DNA from: Clusia tigrina
Lineage: Eukaryota > Arthropoda > Insecta > Diptera > Clusiidae
Assembly (NCBI GenBank): GCA_920105625.2
Contig: OV050031.1
Span: forward strand, 132,448,514 to 132,512,513
Direction: 5' to 3'
Length of the DNA: 64,000 nucleotides
Positions 23,034 to 32,944 of the stretch are shown one piece after another (within the stretch, counting starts at the first letter, position 1; each line of letters opens with the position of its first letter). The notes under the pieces were generated by a model. It did not search any database, was not told the origin of the DNA, and saw nothing but the letters and a program-made list of their open reading frames with translations. The translations under genes and the position numbers were made by a program.

Positions 23034-23347
23034 TGCTTTCAAACCACAAAACATTCAAGATGAAAGTCTTATTAAAAAACAAACAATCACTCTCAAGAAC
23101 AAAAACAATTCCACCAATCAAACAATTCCGGCTCTCCAATTTCCAAGATAACCCGTGATCAACAACAAAACAGTACACTGAAACTACGCGACGCAACCGC
23201 CAGCCAAAACAAACACGTCTATTCGTCACACATTACACTCTCAGTTCTTTAAGGGACTATACATTTTGTGTCGTCTTGTTTTGTAAGAGGAAGAGCAGGA
23301 AACAATTCTGAAAGTTTCTGAGTCACCTATTGTCCCCGAGATGGGAG

Positions 23348-23836
23348 TGTAGGGTATGTTGAACGTTAGCCTTGTAGCATCGTCATATATGGTTGATTGA
23401 ATACGTTGGTCACGCAGGATCGGCTTCTCAGTCAATTGCAGATTCCATACAAAGTATAGATGCAAAAGCGTGCTATGGAGAAGAAGTGCCTGACACGAAG
23501 CGGAATGACGCCCTCAGCAAAGGTTTTGACCGGCAGAGTGTGCCGTTGGCCAAGCTTTGGTTGTGCTGTTCTTAGTCTTTCCTGACTTAGAGCACGAGAG
23601 ATAAAAGAATTGACTAATGCGAATTGCAGTTTTAGTTGTCTTCGGATTAACTCTGGTTTATTTGGTGGCTCGCTGGCTCTTTTATATCATTTAATTTATG
23701 TTGTTTTCTTATTCTAACTAACATAAAATATATCTATCTTATTTCTACTAGTTACAAATCATATTCCCGAAATTAATCTCAAGTATCGGATTACCGATAT
23801 TATTCATTGAGGAATCATCGTCTTTGTTTATATTAA
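23348..23836 (-). repeat. 3' LTR of element B, distal part
   Basis: This segment is colinear with 39695-40184 (for example GTTAGCCTTGTAG, TTGATTGAATACGTTGGTCA, TTTGGTGGCTCGCTGGCTCT) with scattered differences, more than between the LTRs of errantivirus A. It is cut at about 23836 in TTTATATTA, where R begins. The remainder of the LTR is at 32398-32624. Confidence 0.9.
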
Positions 23837-24029
23837 AGACTAGCTGTACCCGGTGCTCTTCGCTACCCCTGAATTGTAGGGGGGGTGTAGCATTCAGCTG
23901 GTAAAAGAATTTTTGAAATCGGATGAATAGTTTAAATAAATAAATTTGAAGAAAAGACATTATACAAATATTCAATTCATTTTGATACATTTTATTGATT
24001 TTGTTCATTTCGAAAAAATTGCGACATTG

Positions 24030-24563
24030 CAGCGTTTCGTTACAATTTTATATTTATTGAAGTGCTGTGGGATACACAATATTTCTTGTTTTTCTAGCTG
24101 GTGCGTAAACGATTAAATAGAAGGTTTTCCGACACGTGAGCAAGCCACATAGAGCAGGTATAAACGATTTTTAATTTGTGATTTGTATGGGAGGTACCAC
24201 TCCCCTTCGTTCAATCCCGACCATATTTGCAGCAGCACTTAGAATATGTACACTAAACCTATATACCAAATATTGTTCAAATACTGTTAACCGGAGCAGC
24301 GTTTCGTTACAATTTTATATTTATTGAAGTACTGTGGGATACACAATATTTCTTGTTTTTCCAGCTGGTGCGTAAACGATTAAATAGAAGGTTTTCCGAC
24401 GCGTGAGCAAGCCACATAGAGCAGGTATAAACGATTTTTAATTTGTGATTTGTATGGGAGGTACCACTCCCCTTCGTCCAATCCCGCCCATATTTGCAGC
24501 AGCACTTAGAATATGTACACTAAACCTATATACCAAATATTGTTCAAATACTGTTAACCGGAG
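24030..24563 (+). repeat. 267-bp direct tandem duplication in R
   Basis: CAGCGTTTCGTTACAATTTT starts at 24030 and again at 24297, exactly 267 bases apart, and the copies differ at only a few bases. A partial third copy follows at about 24567-24610 (TTTTTAATTTGTGATTTGTA). Confidence 0.9.
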
Positions 24564-24872
24564 CAGAAATAATGGATTTTTAATTTGTGATTTGTATGGG
24601 AGGTACTACGCCCCTTTGTCCAATTGGACCGGTACAAACTGAGAAACCTTCGTGGGCTCATGCATAACAACTTTGCTGAAGATGATCACATGATCAAATG
24701 CATAGTTTACGATTCTATAAAGGACATACACACAAACATTCATTTTTATATATATAGAAGATTACAGTTGATGATAATCGGTATGCGTATCTTGATTTCT
24801 TGATAATGAATCGAGCAAAAACACTTAGTATACGTTGTCGCCTTTGGCTGCCCAAGTTGTTTTTTCTTCATA

Positions 24873-24984
24873 CAGTGATGTCTACATCTTAGTTATTTTC
24901 CATCCAGCTTACATGCAGTGATGTCTACATCTTAGTTATTTTCCATCCAGCTTACATGCAGTGATGTCTACATCTTAGTTATTT
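24873..24984 (+). repeat. 43-bp tandem repeat, about 2.6 copies
   Basis: CAGTGATGTCTACATCTTAG begins at 24873, 24916 and 24959, a constant 43-bp period; the units are identical over the shared length. Confidence 0.9.
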
Positions 24985-25516
24985 GTGAAGGTGTGTCAGT
25001 GATGTCAATAGGTGTAATCAGTTTGATAGCAGTACTTAGCTGAACATAATTTCACAAATGCTTTAATCTATATCTACATGAATCTTAACATTTATATTTT
25101 ATAGAATTATATTTATATGAATCTTAACATAGTGGACGGATCGACATATTAGTTGGTTGTCAAATGTAAAATTTTATGGTTGCGTTCAGAAATTTAATTT
25201 GTGACAAAACTTAAGATTTATCAATGTACATAAAAATAAAAATAATCTGAAAGGTAGTTATTAAAAAAAAAATGTATGGGGACCACCCTAACATACATTC
25301 TGACTTTCACTTAAATTGGTCAATTCATTTAGATTTTCGATATAAATCCATACCCGCGCCAAAAATTAATTTAAAAAAAATTATATGGGGACCACCCTAA
25401 GGGTTGAAGATAGAGGGTAGATATGTTCTGGGGAACTGTTGGGATTGCAAAAGTATTGAGGGTCGGTCATACATTTGACACCTCTAGGAGGCACCGACGT
25501 TAAAAATTTAAATTTC

Positions 25517-25663
25517 GACAACAGCGCCACCTATCGGATCTTATTCACCTTTTAAACCTTCTCTGGACTTCCACAAATAATTCAAGACCAAAATTAGCCA
25601 AATCGGTCCATCCGTTCTCGAGTTTTAGCGAGACTAACGAACAGCAATCCATTTATATATATA
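25517..25663 (+). repeat. 147-bp terminal unit of R, left copy (right copy 32247-32394)
   Basis: GACAACAGCGCCACCTATCG starts this unit, and it ends CAATCCATTTATATATATA at the border of errantivirus A. A nearly identical unit starts at 32247, directly after A. Without A the two would lie head to tail, so A landed in the TATATA junction of a tandem pair. Confidence 0.85.
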
Positions 25664-25996
25664 AGTTAAGAACAAACACATTGAAATATTCAGGTATCCA
25701 ACTCATTAGCAAACGTGTACCAAAATCTGCTGACGCTATGTCTACGGTACTTCCGTGGGAGCAGTGATAAAAACACCTTCCACGCTTGCATCAAATAACC
25801 AACATAAGCAGAGCACCACAACAGTGACAACGGCAATAAAAATAACTAATACAAACACAGCTTGAGGTTAGCATTAAGGTATTAATGAAATGTTAAGTCA
25901 GTCTAAGTTTTGGATTCAATTAAATAAAACGAAAGACATCAGAGTTCTCTCTGATGTGCTTTTTAAAAAAACTAAATATATACAATTTAGTTTAAC
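25664..25996 (+). repeat. 5' LTR of errantivirus A
   Basis: Identical in length to the 3' LTR at 31905-32237. The ends are inverted (AGTTAA / TTAACT). Differences are three in the stretch around 25830-25840 and one near 25978 (AAATATATAC against AAATAAATAC). An AATAAAA signal lies near 25923. Confidence 0.92.
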
Positions 25997-26015
25997 TGGC
26001 GCCCGAGCAGGGACC
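25997..26015 (+). promoter_or_regulatory. Primer binding site, tRNA-Lys type
   Basis: TGGCGCCCGAGCAGGGACC directly follows the 5' LTR. It equals the complement of a tRNA-Lys 3' end (canonical site TGGCGCCCGAACAGGGAC) with one A-to-G difference. Confidence 0.85.
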
Positions 26016-26582
26016 AGCGAAGTCACTAGTAAAATCGTGAATAAAAAAGTGAGAAAAATAATAAGAAAAAAGTATCGCTAAGTTTACGTGTTACAAAAAA
26101 AAACGAGAAACCAAACAGTATCGTTGGTGACAAGTGCTAGAGAAAGCTGAAAAAAAGTAGCAGGAAAGAGGCCCCCAAGTAGACGTATCATCGTAGGAAC
26201 AGGAGCTTTTGACAAGCAGCCGCCTGCCTAAAATATTCAACAAAACAAAGCACCGCTGGGAAAAACCATGAAGAATACTTTAAGCATATTTCTAGTGTAT
26301 TTGTATGTAAGTCATAAACATTTAAAAAAAAAAAAAAATACAAAGGAAAAAGTTAAAGTAAACAAAAAAGAGTAAAGAAATAAATAATCAAAAGATAAGT
26401 TCAAGTTAAATTTTTTCTAAATAAAAAAAAAGGGAAAGTAAATAAAAAATAACAAGAAAACTAAGATATAATTACAAGTAAATTTAAAAAAAAAAATTAA
26501 TAAATCTATTATAAATAACGTTTGGTGAAGGAATCAAAACATTTCTTTAATTTTTTTTTATTTTTATCCATTACTTTTAAAC

Positions 26583-27992
26583 ATGTCGACTCCAGAAGAA
26601 CAACTTAGTGAAAAACTAGCACAATTAAGGGTTACTAATAGTCTGATCAATAATTCTAACCAACACCCACCTAGTACAAGTCATAATCCTCAACCACTAA
26701 TACTGACGGAAGCACTAACCAGACAGATTACGGAACTGATTACATCGACAGTACAGAACCTCCATAACCCGTTTGTCGAAAACGACGAAAGAGACTATAC
26801 GGTCCAATTTAATTCGACAAATTTGGATGAATTGGATAGGATCCCAGACATTGTAAAGTGCTTACGCGAATTTTCTGGGCAACCAGGAGAATTTAACTCC
26901 TGGCGTAAAACCGTGGACAGAATATTTACTGCATACGAAAATGTTAAACGAACACCAAAATATTACGCAATATTACACACCGTCAGACACAAAATCATAG
27001 GAGAGGCAGATACTGCCTTAGAATCATACAGAACTCCGCTAGATTGGTCTAAAATAAAAAAATGCCTAATGATGCATTATTCGGACAAGCGCGACATCGG
27101 CACGCTTGAATATGAGATGATCACACTAACGCAACGAAACAGTACTATAACAGAATTCTACCAGCGAATTTACCAATACCTATCGCTGATATTAGACAAA
27201 ATCGCTTGCTTAGAATTAAGCGAAGAGTCACTTCAAACAATGACTAATGCATATAGGGAAAAAGCATTAGACACTTTTATTCGGGGACTCAACGGTGAAC
27301 TTCCTAAACTTTTAAGCGTTCGAGAACCAACGACACTGCCACAGGCCCTACATCTGTGTCAAAAATTAGATAACATGGCATATAGAATGAACTCCATGCA
27401 GAGGCCAAATATTCCCAGAAAACCCGATTATCCATTGCCGCCTTTGCGACCACCACGTCAAAACCATCCTCCCATGCAACCTATTAGAAATAGATTTTTC
27501 CCAGAACTAACACATTTGCCTCTGTTCAGATACGATAATAATCCACATAATAGATTCCAGCCCAATAATAACAATTACCAACATAATAACTCATACGGGT
27601 TTCAACCAAAACCCCATTTCGGTCATTCAGGATTCAATAACCGACCATACCTTCCACCTAAACCTCCCGTACCTATGGAAGTTGACCCTTCGGTACACTC
27701 CAGGCAGGTAAACTACCAAAACCGACCACAGAACAACTATAATAGACCTCAAATTCCCTTCAATCAATACCAAAACCCAGCACAAAAACGACAATTGCCA
27801 CCTTTTTCTCAGCAAAACCATCAACCCAACAAAATTCAGCGAACATTATTTACTCACACAGAAGATCCGTACTATGAGTCTGAGGGATTTTATTCCGAAG
27901 AACGTCTGGAAGATAACTTCGAAGCAAATCACCACCCGACGACAGAACAAGAAGACATAAAACAAACTGATGACGTTCATTTTTTAGACTAA
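26583..27992 (+). CDS. gag: Errantivirus A gag, complete frame (469 aa)
   Basis: An uninterrupted frame starts at the ATG at 26583 after a long A-rich leader. Residues about 95-270 hold the capsid-like part (FSGQPGEFNSWRKTVDRIF, LESYRTPLDWSKIKKCLM, LDTFIRGLNGELPKLLSV), matching the gypsy-type gag fold. From about 275 the protein is rich in Pro, Asn, Gln and Arg (for example RPPRQNHPPMQPIRNRF), with no CCHC zinc knuckle; this basic tail probably binds RNA. An acidic end follows. The product would assemble particles in the cytoplasm. pol begins in another frame just after, consistent with -1 frameshifting. The frame looks intact. Confidence 0.9.
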   Translation: MSTPEEQLSEKLAQLRVTNSLINNSNQHPPSTSHNPQPLILTEALTRQITELITSTVQNLHNPFVENDERDYTVQFNSTNLDELDRIPDIVKCLREFSGQPGEFNSWRKTVDRIFTAYENVKRTPKYYAILHTVRHKIIGEADTALESYRTPLDWSKIKKCLMMHYSDKRDIGTLEYEMITLTQRNSTITEFYQRIYQYLSLILDKIACLELSEESLQTMTNAYREKALDTFIRGLNGELPKLLSVREPTTLPQALHLCQKLDNMAYRMNSMQRPNIPRKPDYPLPPLRPPRQNHPPMQPIRNRFFPELTHLPLFRYDNNPHNRFQPNNNNYQHNNSYGFQPKPHFGHSGFNNRPYLPPKPPVPMEVDPSVHSRQVNYQNRPQNNYNRPQIPFNQYQNPAQKRQLPPFSQQNHQPNKIQRTLFTHTEDPYYESEGFYSEERLEDNFEANHHPTTEQEDIKQTDDVHFLD

Positions 27993-27999
27993 AAGACTC

Positions 28000-28375
28000 T
28001 TCGCTACCATACTATGAATTCGTAGCGAAGAATGGACATAAATACAAATTTCTACTTGACACCGGTTCCAATAAAAATTACATACAACCAAATCTCATTC
28101 GCATACCACAAAAAAATTCAAAATTATTTTTTGCAAATTTCATAGCAGGAAAAGTACAAATTTCACACCATGCATATGTAGACATATTTCATGAAGAAAT
28201 TGAGAAAATCAAATTCTTCTTACTACCTGGATTAGAAACATTCCACGGTATCATTGGTAATGATACGCTTAAAGAGCTCAACGGGATTATCCATACAGAT
28301 AAAAATTACTTTATTTTAAGGAATAGATTAAAATACCCATTAAAACAATTTAGAACGGTCTCAAAACCAACCCTA
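28000..28375 (+). pseudogene. Errantivirus A pol, protease part, cut before RT
   Basis: Directly after gag a frame reads YEFVAKNGHKYKFLLDTGSN, with the aspartic protease active site DTGS at about 28056, then FHGIIGNDTLKELNG, the flap/ILG-like second half. It runs into the spacer before RT and stops near 28396. The RT fingers and palm, including the YxDD box, are absent: the next pol sequence is the connection after RT, so several hundred bases were deleted at about 28360-28378. No purifying constraint on pol can remain. Confidence 0.85.
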
Positions 28376-30314
28376 AAAAAGTTAAGGCTATTATAGAAAT
28401 CCCTCAACCAAAAACGCTAAAAGATTTAAGGTCCTTCCTGGGAATGACCGGATACTACCGCAGATTTATAAAAGGATATGCCGACTTGGTAAAACCGTTA
28501 ACTTCTCTCCTACGAGGAGAAAACGGACGCCTGTCAAAAATATCTCCAAAACAAAACCAATCAATATGAATAGCGAAGCAATTGAAGCATGGAATAAGGC
28601 AAAAAGTTGTCTAATCTCCGAAGATGTTATGCTCTCATATCCCGATTTTCGAAAATGTTTTGAATTAACAACAGACGCTTCTAACCAAGCTCTAGGAGCG
28701 GTGCTCTCACAAGACTCAAAGCCAATTACATTCCTATCCAGGACATTGAGTAAAACCGAAGAGTCGTATGCAACGAACGAGAAAGAGATGCTCGCCATAA
28801 TATGGGCTCTAACATCTCTACGCAGTTTCCTTTACGGGTCTAGAAAAGTCAAAATTTATACAGACCACCAGCCGTTGACATACGCGCTGAGTAACAAAAA
28901 CAATAACTCAAAAATGAAACGCTGGAAAAGCCTTTTAGAGGAATATAACTACGAGTTGCAATATAAACCAGGCACAACTAACGTTGTCGCGGACTCGCTA
29001 TCTCGTCCTCCACCTACACAAGTTTTTTCTCTCACACCTACAGAACACAGTGATGACAGCTCATCGCACAATTTAATTCCATCCGTCGAAACTCCTATCA
29101 ATGCCTTTAAAAATCAAATTTTTCTTAAAATAGACGAATCCTCAACATACCGATTTAAAATAGTTTTTCCCGGATATCACCGCCATATAATTACCGAACC
29201 TTTATACAATCAAGAGAAACTAATTAACATCTGCAAAAGATATCTGAATCCATCAGTTATAAACTGTATTCAAACACAAGAAAGTATTATGGGAATATTG
29301 CAGGAAGTGTACCCACAACACTTTAGCAATTACAAAATAAGATTTACACAAATCCTCGTAGAAGACATAGTCAACGAGCAACAACAAGAAGATATAATTA
29401 TTAATACACATAATAGAGCACATAGGAACGCGAAAGAAAACAAACTACAAATCTTAAAAGCATATTATTTCCCAAGTATGAACAATAAAATCCAAAGAAT
29501 AACAAAAAGTTGCGTAACTTGTAAACAGCAGAAATATGAAAGGCATCCCAACCAACCGAAATTAAGCGAGACACCCATACCCAACTATCCTGGTCACACA
29601 TTACACATAGATATTTACTCGACAGACAAAAAACTTGTAGTGACTAGTCTAGATAAATTTACGAAATACGCCCAAACTAAAATAATACCTGGAAAATCAA
29701 TAGAAGACATAAGAAGACCCCTTAGAGACTTATTATTTTTTTACGGCATTCCAAAATCAGTAATAATAGATAACGAAAAATCCTTAAATTCAGCAACCAT
29801 AATGTTTATGATGAAAGATGAGTTAGGAATAAATGTTTACGTCACTCCCCCATATAAGAGCGAAATCAATGGGCAAGTCGAACGATTTCATTCGACTTTG
29901 TCAGAAATAATGAGATGTCTCAAGTCTGACGGGACAAACAGGAACTTCGAGGAACTTCTAGAAAGGTCCACAAATGAATATAACCATAGCATCCATTCTA
30001 CTACTGTAAGAAAACCAGTAGACCTTTTCTTCGGTAGAACCGTAGATTTCAGCCCACAAGATTACGAAAAAGCTCGACAGGACAACATAGAAAAACTAAA
30101 ACAAAAACAGCAAACTGACTTACGATATCACAACAAAAAGAAACACACAATCAAGGATTATATACCAGGACAAGTAATCTACGTAAAGCAAAACAAAAGA
30201 TTAGGAACAAAACTGTCAGCAAAATTCAAAGAAGAAATAGTAAAAGAAAATAGAAATACTACAGTAGTTACAGAATCAGGAAAAATAGTTCACAAAAGCA
30301 ACATACGCAACTAA
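28376..30314 (+). pseudogene. Errantivirus A pol: post-RT connection, RNase H and integrase
   Basis: 28380-28560 encodes the post-RT connection (KTLKDLRSFLGMTGYYRRFI). A frame change near 28560 leads to a long open stretch to 30314. RNase H has [30 protein letters not shown] and [11 protein letters not shown], with catalytic D, E, D visible, and NVVADSLSRP. Integrase has an HHCC zinc site (HNRAHRN, CVTCKQQ), then the DDE core: LHIDIYS, VIIDNEKS and NGQVERFHS, all three acidic residues present. A C-terminal GPF-like region (YIPGQVIYVKQN) ends the protein. RNase H and integrase look intact, but without RT the element cannot copy itself. Confidence 0.88.
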
Positions 30315-30344
30315 GTTCTCTTATAAACAATTATAATTTTCCAG

Positions 30345-31889
30345 ACCATATGGAACGCAGAAATACAAATACTGGACTACACGAATTCACAACTAATCAC
30401 GATAGACACAGGAACGGCTAGACTGCAGACAGGAACATATAAAATCATCCACGTGATCGAATTCGAAAAATATCAAACGTTTATTGACGAAACGGAAATA
30501 GCAATAAAGAGAACAATGAAAGAAAATCACTCCTTATATCCTTTCCTACTCCATACCATATCCCAGATCCGAAATAATATCGATAGAATGATACCTAATA
30601 AAAGGACACAACGGTCACTAGATTTTATAGGCACAACATGGAAATGGATCGCAGGGAATCCAGACCATGCTGATTTTAATATTATCGAAGAAAAAATTAA
30701 TAACGTTTTAGAAAACAATAATAAGCAATTTATTATAAATAAACTTACAATTGAACAAATTAATAAATTAACAAAAATAACAAACGATATTTCAAAGAAT
30801 ATGAAAAACGAAAATATCTTTAAAGAAGAATTTATTTTGAAAATAAAATATCAACTAGAAATAATAAAAGAAGAAATTGTGAACATAGAATATGCCTTAA
30901 ATTGGGCCAAAGCAGGAATAGTTAACTCTTTCATATTGTCAAATGAAGAAGTCAATATCACAAAAATCTTTATTGAGAAAGAAGAGGCCCCATACTCGAA
31001 TATAGAAGAGGCTCTCGAATTTGCAGATATAAAAATAGCCAGCAATAGGACAACTTTGATTTATATAATTAATATACCTACCACTACATATAATCACTGT
31101 AATAAAATTATGATAAAACCCATAAAAAAAGGCAATGTTATTAATAAAATTGATTATGAAAACATTTTGAATTGCAATAATAAATTGTATGGAATAAAGA
31201 ATAACTGTAAAACCTATAATAAGTTGTCAATTTGCCCATATGGCAATATAATAGACATAAGTAATACTTCATGCATACCAAATCTAATAAAAAGTCGACC
31301 GGAGAGGTGCACAATAATTAACAACCAACATGTTCCTGACGTAGAAGAAATCTCAACAGGTCTCTTGCTTCTTAACCAATATAATGGGTCATTAATAATG
31401 AACAATGAAACTATACCACTTAAAGGAAGTTTTATAATAAGCTACCAAAACACGAGCGTAGAAATCAACAATAGAACATATTCGACAAAAGAAGTTAGTA
31501 TTCATAAGCCACTGCCGGCATTACTACAACCAACCTCCAAATCAAAAGCAGTTGAGGAAATCCTGTCATTAGAAATGATCAAGGAATTGAATATTAATAA
31601 TACTAAACATATTAATTTACTAGAAAATAGTAACGAAATTTCGCTAGCTGCTAACTTAACTCTAACAACCTTGGTAATTATTTTAATAATCATTATAGCC
31701 AGGAAAACCTGTTTTTCAAAAAAATGGCAACAGATAAAAATCATCAGGATATCAAGGGATAAACTAAAAAAGGATAACAAATCGCCACTAGACTGTCCGA
31801 CAGCAAAAACTCCCGAACTATCAATTTCCACAATAGAAGGCCTAAATCAAATTTTCAACAAGGAAACCATTTCAAACGAGGACGTTTGA
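30345..31889 (+). CDS. env: Errantivirus A env (F-type envelope glycoprotein), open frame
   Basis: The frame is open from about 30345 to 31889, but there is no ATG near its start (30453 is GTG). This fits errantiviruses, where env is made from a spliced RNA. A furin-like cleavage site (KRTQR) is followed by a hydrophobic-aromatic segment (SLDFIGTTWKWIAG), as in insect baculovirus-F-like envelopes. Then come a helical coiled region, Cys-rich ectodomain and many N-glycosylation sites. A transmembrane segment near the C-terminus (LTLTTLVIILIIIIARK) precedes a basic tail. No stop or shift is seen. Whether the protein is functional is not known. Confidence 0.85.
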   Translation, partial: TIWNAEIQILDYTNSQLITIDTGTARLQTGTYKIIHVIEFEKYQTFIDETEIAIKRTMKENHSLYPFLLHTISQIRNNIDRMIPNKRTQRSLDFIGTTWKWIAGNPDHADFNIIEEKINNVLENNNKQFIINKLTIEQINKLTKITNDISKNMKNENIFKEEFILKIKYQLEIIKEEIVNIEYALNWAKAGIVNSFILSNEEVNITKIFIEKEEAPYSNIEEALEFADIKIASNRTTLIYIINIPTTTYNHCNKIMIKPIKKGNVINKIDYENILNCNNKLYGIKNNCKTYNKLSICPYGNIIDISNTSCIPNLIKSRPERCTIINNQHVPDVEEISTGLLLLNQYNGSLIMNNETIPLKGSFIISYQNTSVEINNRTYSTKEVSIHKPLPALLQPTSKSKAVEEILSLEMIKELNINNTKHINLLENSNEISLAANLTLTTLVIILIIIIARKTCFSKKWQQIKIIRISRDKLKKDNKSPLDCPTAKTPELSISTIEGLNQIFNKETISNEDV

Positions 31890-31893
31890 ACTT

Positions 31894-31904
31894 AAAGGGG
31901 GAGA
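31894..31904 (+). promoter_or_regulatory. Polypurine tract of errantivirus A
   Basis: AAAGGGGGAGA lies immediately before the 3' LTR start AGTTAAG, the position of the plus-strand primer. Confidence 0.85.
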
Positions 31905-32237
31905 AGTTAAGAACAAACACATTGAAATATTCAGGTATCCAACTCATTAGCAAACGTGTACCAAAATCTGCTGACGCTATGTCTACGGTACTTCCGTGGG
32001 AGCAGTGATAAAAACACCTTCCACGCTTGCATCAAATAACCAACATAAGCAGAGCACCACAGAAGTGATAACGGCAATAAAAATAACTAATACAAACACA
32101 GCTTGAGGTTAGCATTAAGGTATTAATGAAATGTTAAGTCAGTCTAAGTTTTGGATTCAATTAAATAAAACGAAAGACATCAGAGTTCTCTCTGATGTGC
32201 TTTTTAAAAAAACTAAATAAATACAATTTAGTTTAAC
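31905..32237 (+). repeat. 3' LTR of errantivirus A
   Basis: 333 bp, colinear with 25664-25996 with about four substitutions, followed by TTATATATA, the target sequence of the R junction. Confidence 0.92.
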
Positions 32238-32397
32238 TTATATATAGACAACAGCGCCACCTATCGGATCTTATTCACCTTTTAAACCTTCTCTGGACTT
32301 CCACAAATAATTCAAGACCAAAATTAGCCAAATCGGTCCATCCGTTCTCGAGTTTTAGCGAGACTAACGAACAGCAATTCATTTTTATATATATATA

Positions 32398-32624
32398 TTT
32401 TGAGTGCAAGTTCAGGGCTAAAGTCACTGCACTGTCCAATGTGCATACGACTCTGCAATATAGGCAGCGTTTGTTAATGCACCACCAAAATGCTTGTCTA
32501 GCGTATTTGGGGACTGAGTGCAATTGCACACGTTGCGCTATTGTCAGTTCGTTTGCATATGCGACTTGCTGCGGTGCTTATGACGATGTATGGTCGTCAG
32601 TGTACACTTGTGTGGTACACTACA
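32398..32624 (-). repeat. 3' LTR of element B, proximal part
   Basis: Colinear with 40189-40415 (TTTTGAGTGCAAGTTCAGG ... GTGTGGTACACTACA) with several substitutions. The purine tract of B (minus CTCTTAAGGGTGAGGG, 32640-32625) abuts its TGTAGTG start at 32624. Confidence 0.9.
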
Positions 32625-32944
32625 CCCTCACCCTTAAGAGAAAAATTAGGGGTGTTAACGGACAATTTTTTGGAAATATGGTTTGTGTTGTATTACAATT
32701 GTCTTATGTTATGAACTTGTTCCATGATTTTCATATTTTCTAATAATTGGTGATATTTGTTTATAAATTGTTTCTTATTATTATAATTACATAGTAGCGT
32801 TTTTAATTATATAGTTAAAATTACAAATTATGTTTTTTTTTTGTTGATAGAATTACATATACTAATTATATTGTTTGGATTACATAGTGTGATAGTTATA
32901 ATTATAAATCGTATTGTTTAATTTACATTTTATGGTTTACAAAT

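Larger units (their letters stand above)
18720..23243 (-). mobile_element. CR1/L2-like LINE, nearly full length
   Basis: A two-ORF LINE lies on the minus strand: 5'UTR about 23243-23034, ORF1 23033-22155, ORF2 from about 21870 to 19070, and an AT-rich 3' end with TTAA-type simple repeats near 18722-18742. ORF1 is a coiled-coil/RRM-like protein and ORF2 has endonuclease plus RT without RNase H. These traits fit the CR1/L2 group (Kiri- or Daphne-like in arthropods). Only a handful of lesions separate it from an intact copy, so it is younger than the LINEs to its left. Confidence 0.8.
25664..32238 (+). mobile_element. Errantivirus A (gypsy-like endogenous retrovirus), recent insertion
   Basis: Two LTRs of 333 bp begin AGTTAAG and end GTTTAAC(T), in TATATA target sequence, as is typical of errantiviruses. 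A tRNA-Lys-type primer site follows the 5' LTR and a purine tract precedes the 3' LTR. gag (26583-27992) and env (about 30345-31889) are uninterrupted. pol has lost the central RT and carries a frame change. The LTRs differ at about 4 of 333 positions, the lowest divergence of any pair here. It lies on the plus strand, opposite to the surrounding gypsy-group elements. Confidence 0.92.
23837..32397. repeat. Repetitive segment R inserted in LTR of B, itself carrying errantivirus A
   Basis: Outside errantivirus A, R comprises 23837-25663 and 32238-32397. It starts GACTAGCTGTACCCGGTGCT and has AT-rich ends of the form ATTTTTATATATATAG at about 24745-24762 and 32380-32397. Such 'gctgtacccg ... cattttatatata' segments are dispersed in many insect genomes; I cannot name the family and see no protein. 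R contains a 267-bp direct duplication, a 43-bp tandem repeat, the phrase ATGGGGACCACCCTAA twice (about 25278 and 25385), and two copies of a 147-bp terminal unit. Confidence 0.6.

Noticed and set aside
23287..23343. A short open frame before element B that seemed to continue beyond its right end into an exon-like sequence
   Set aside because: When the GGAG duplication is counted correctly, the restored frame stops within a few codons after 40419.
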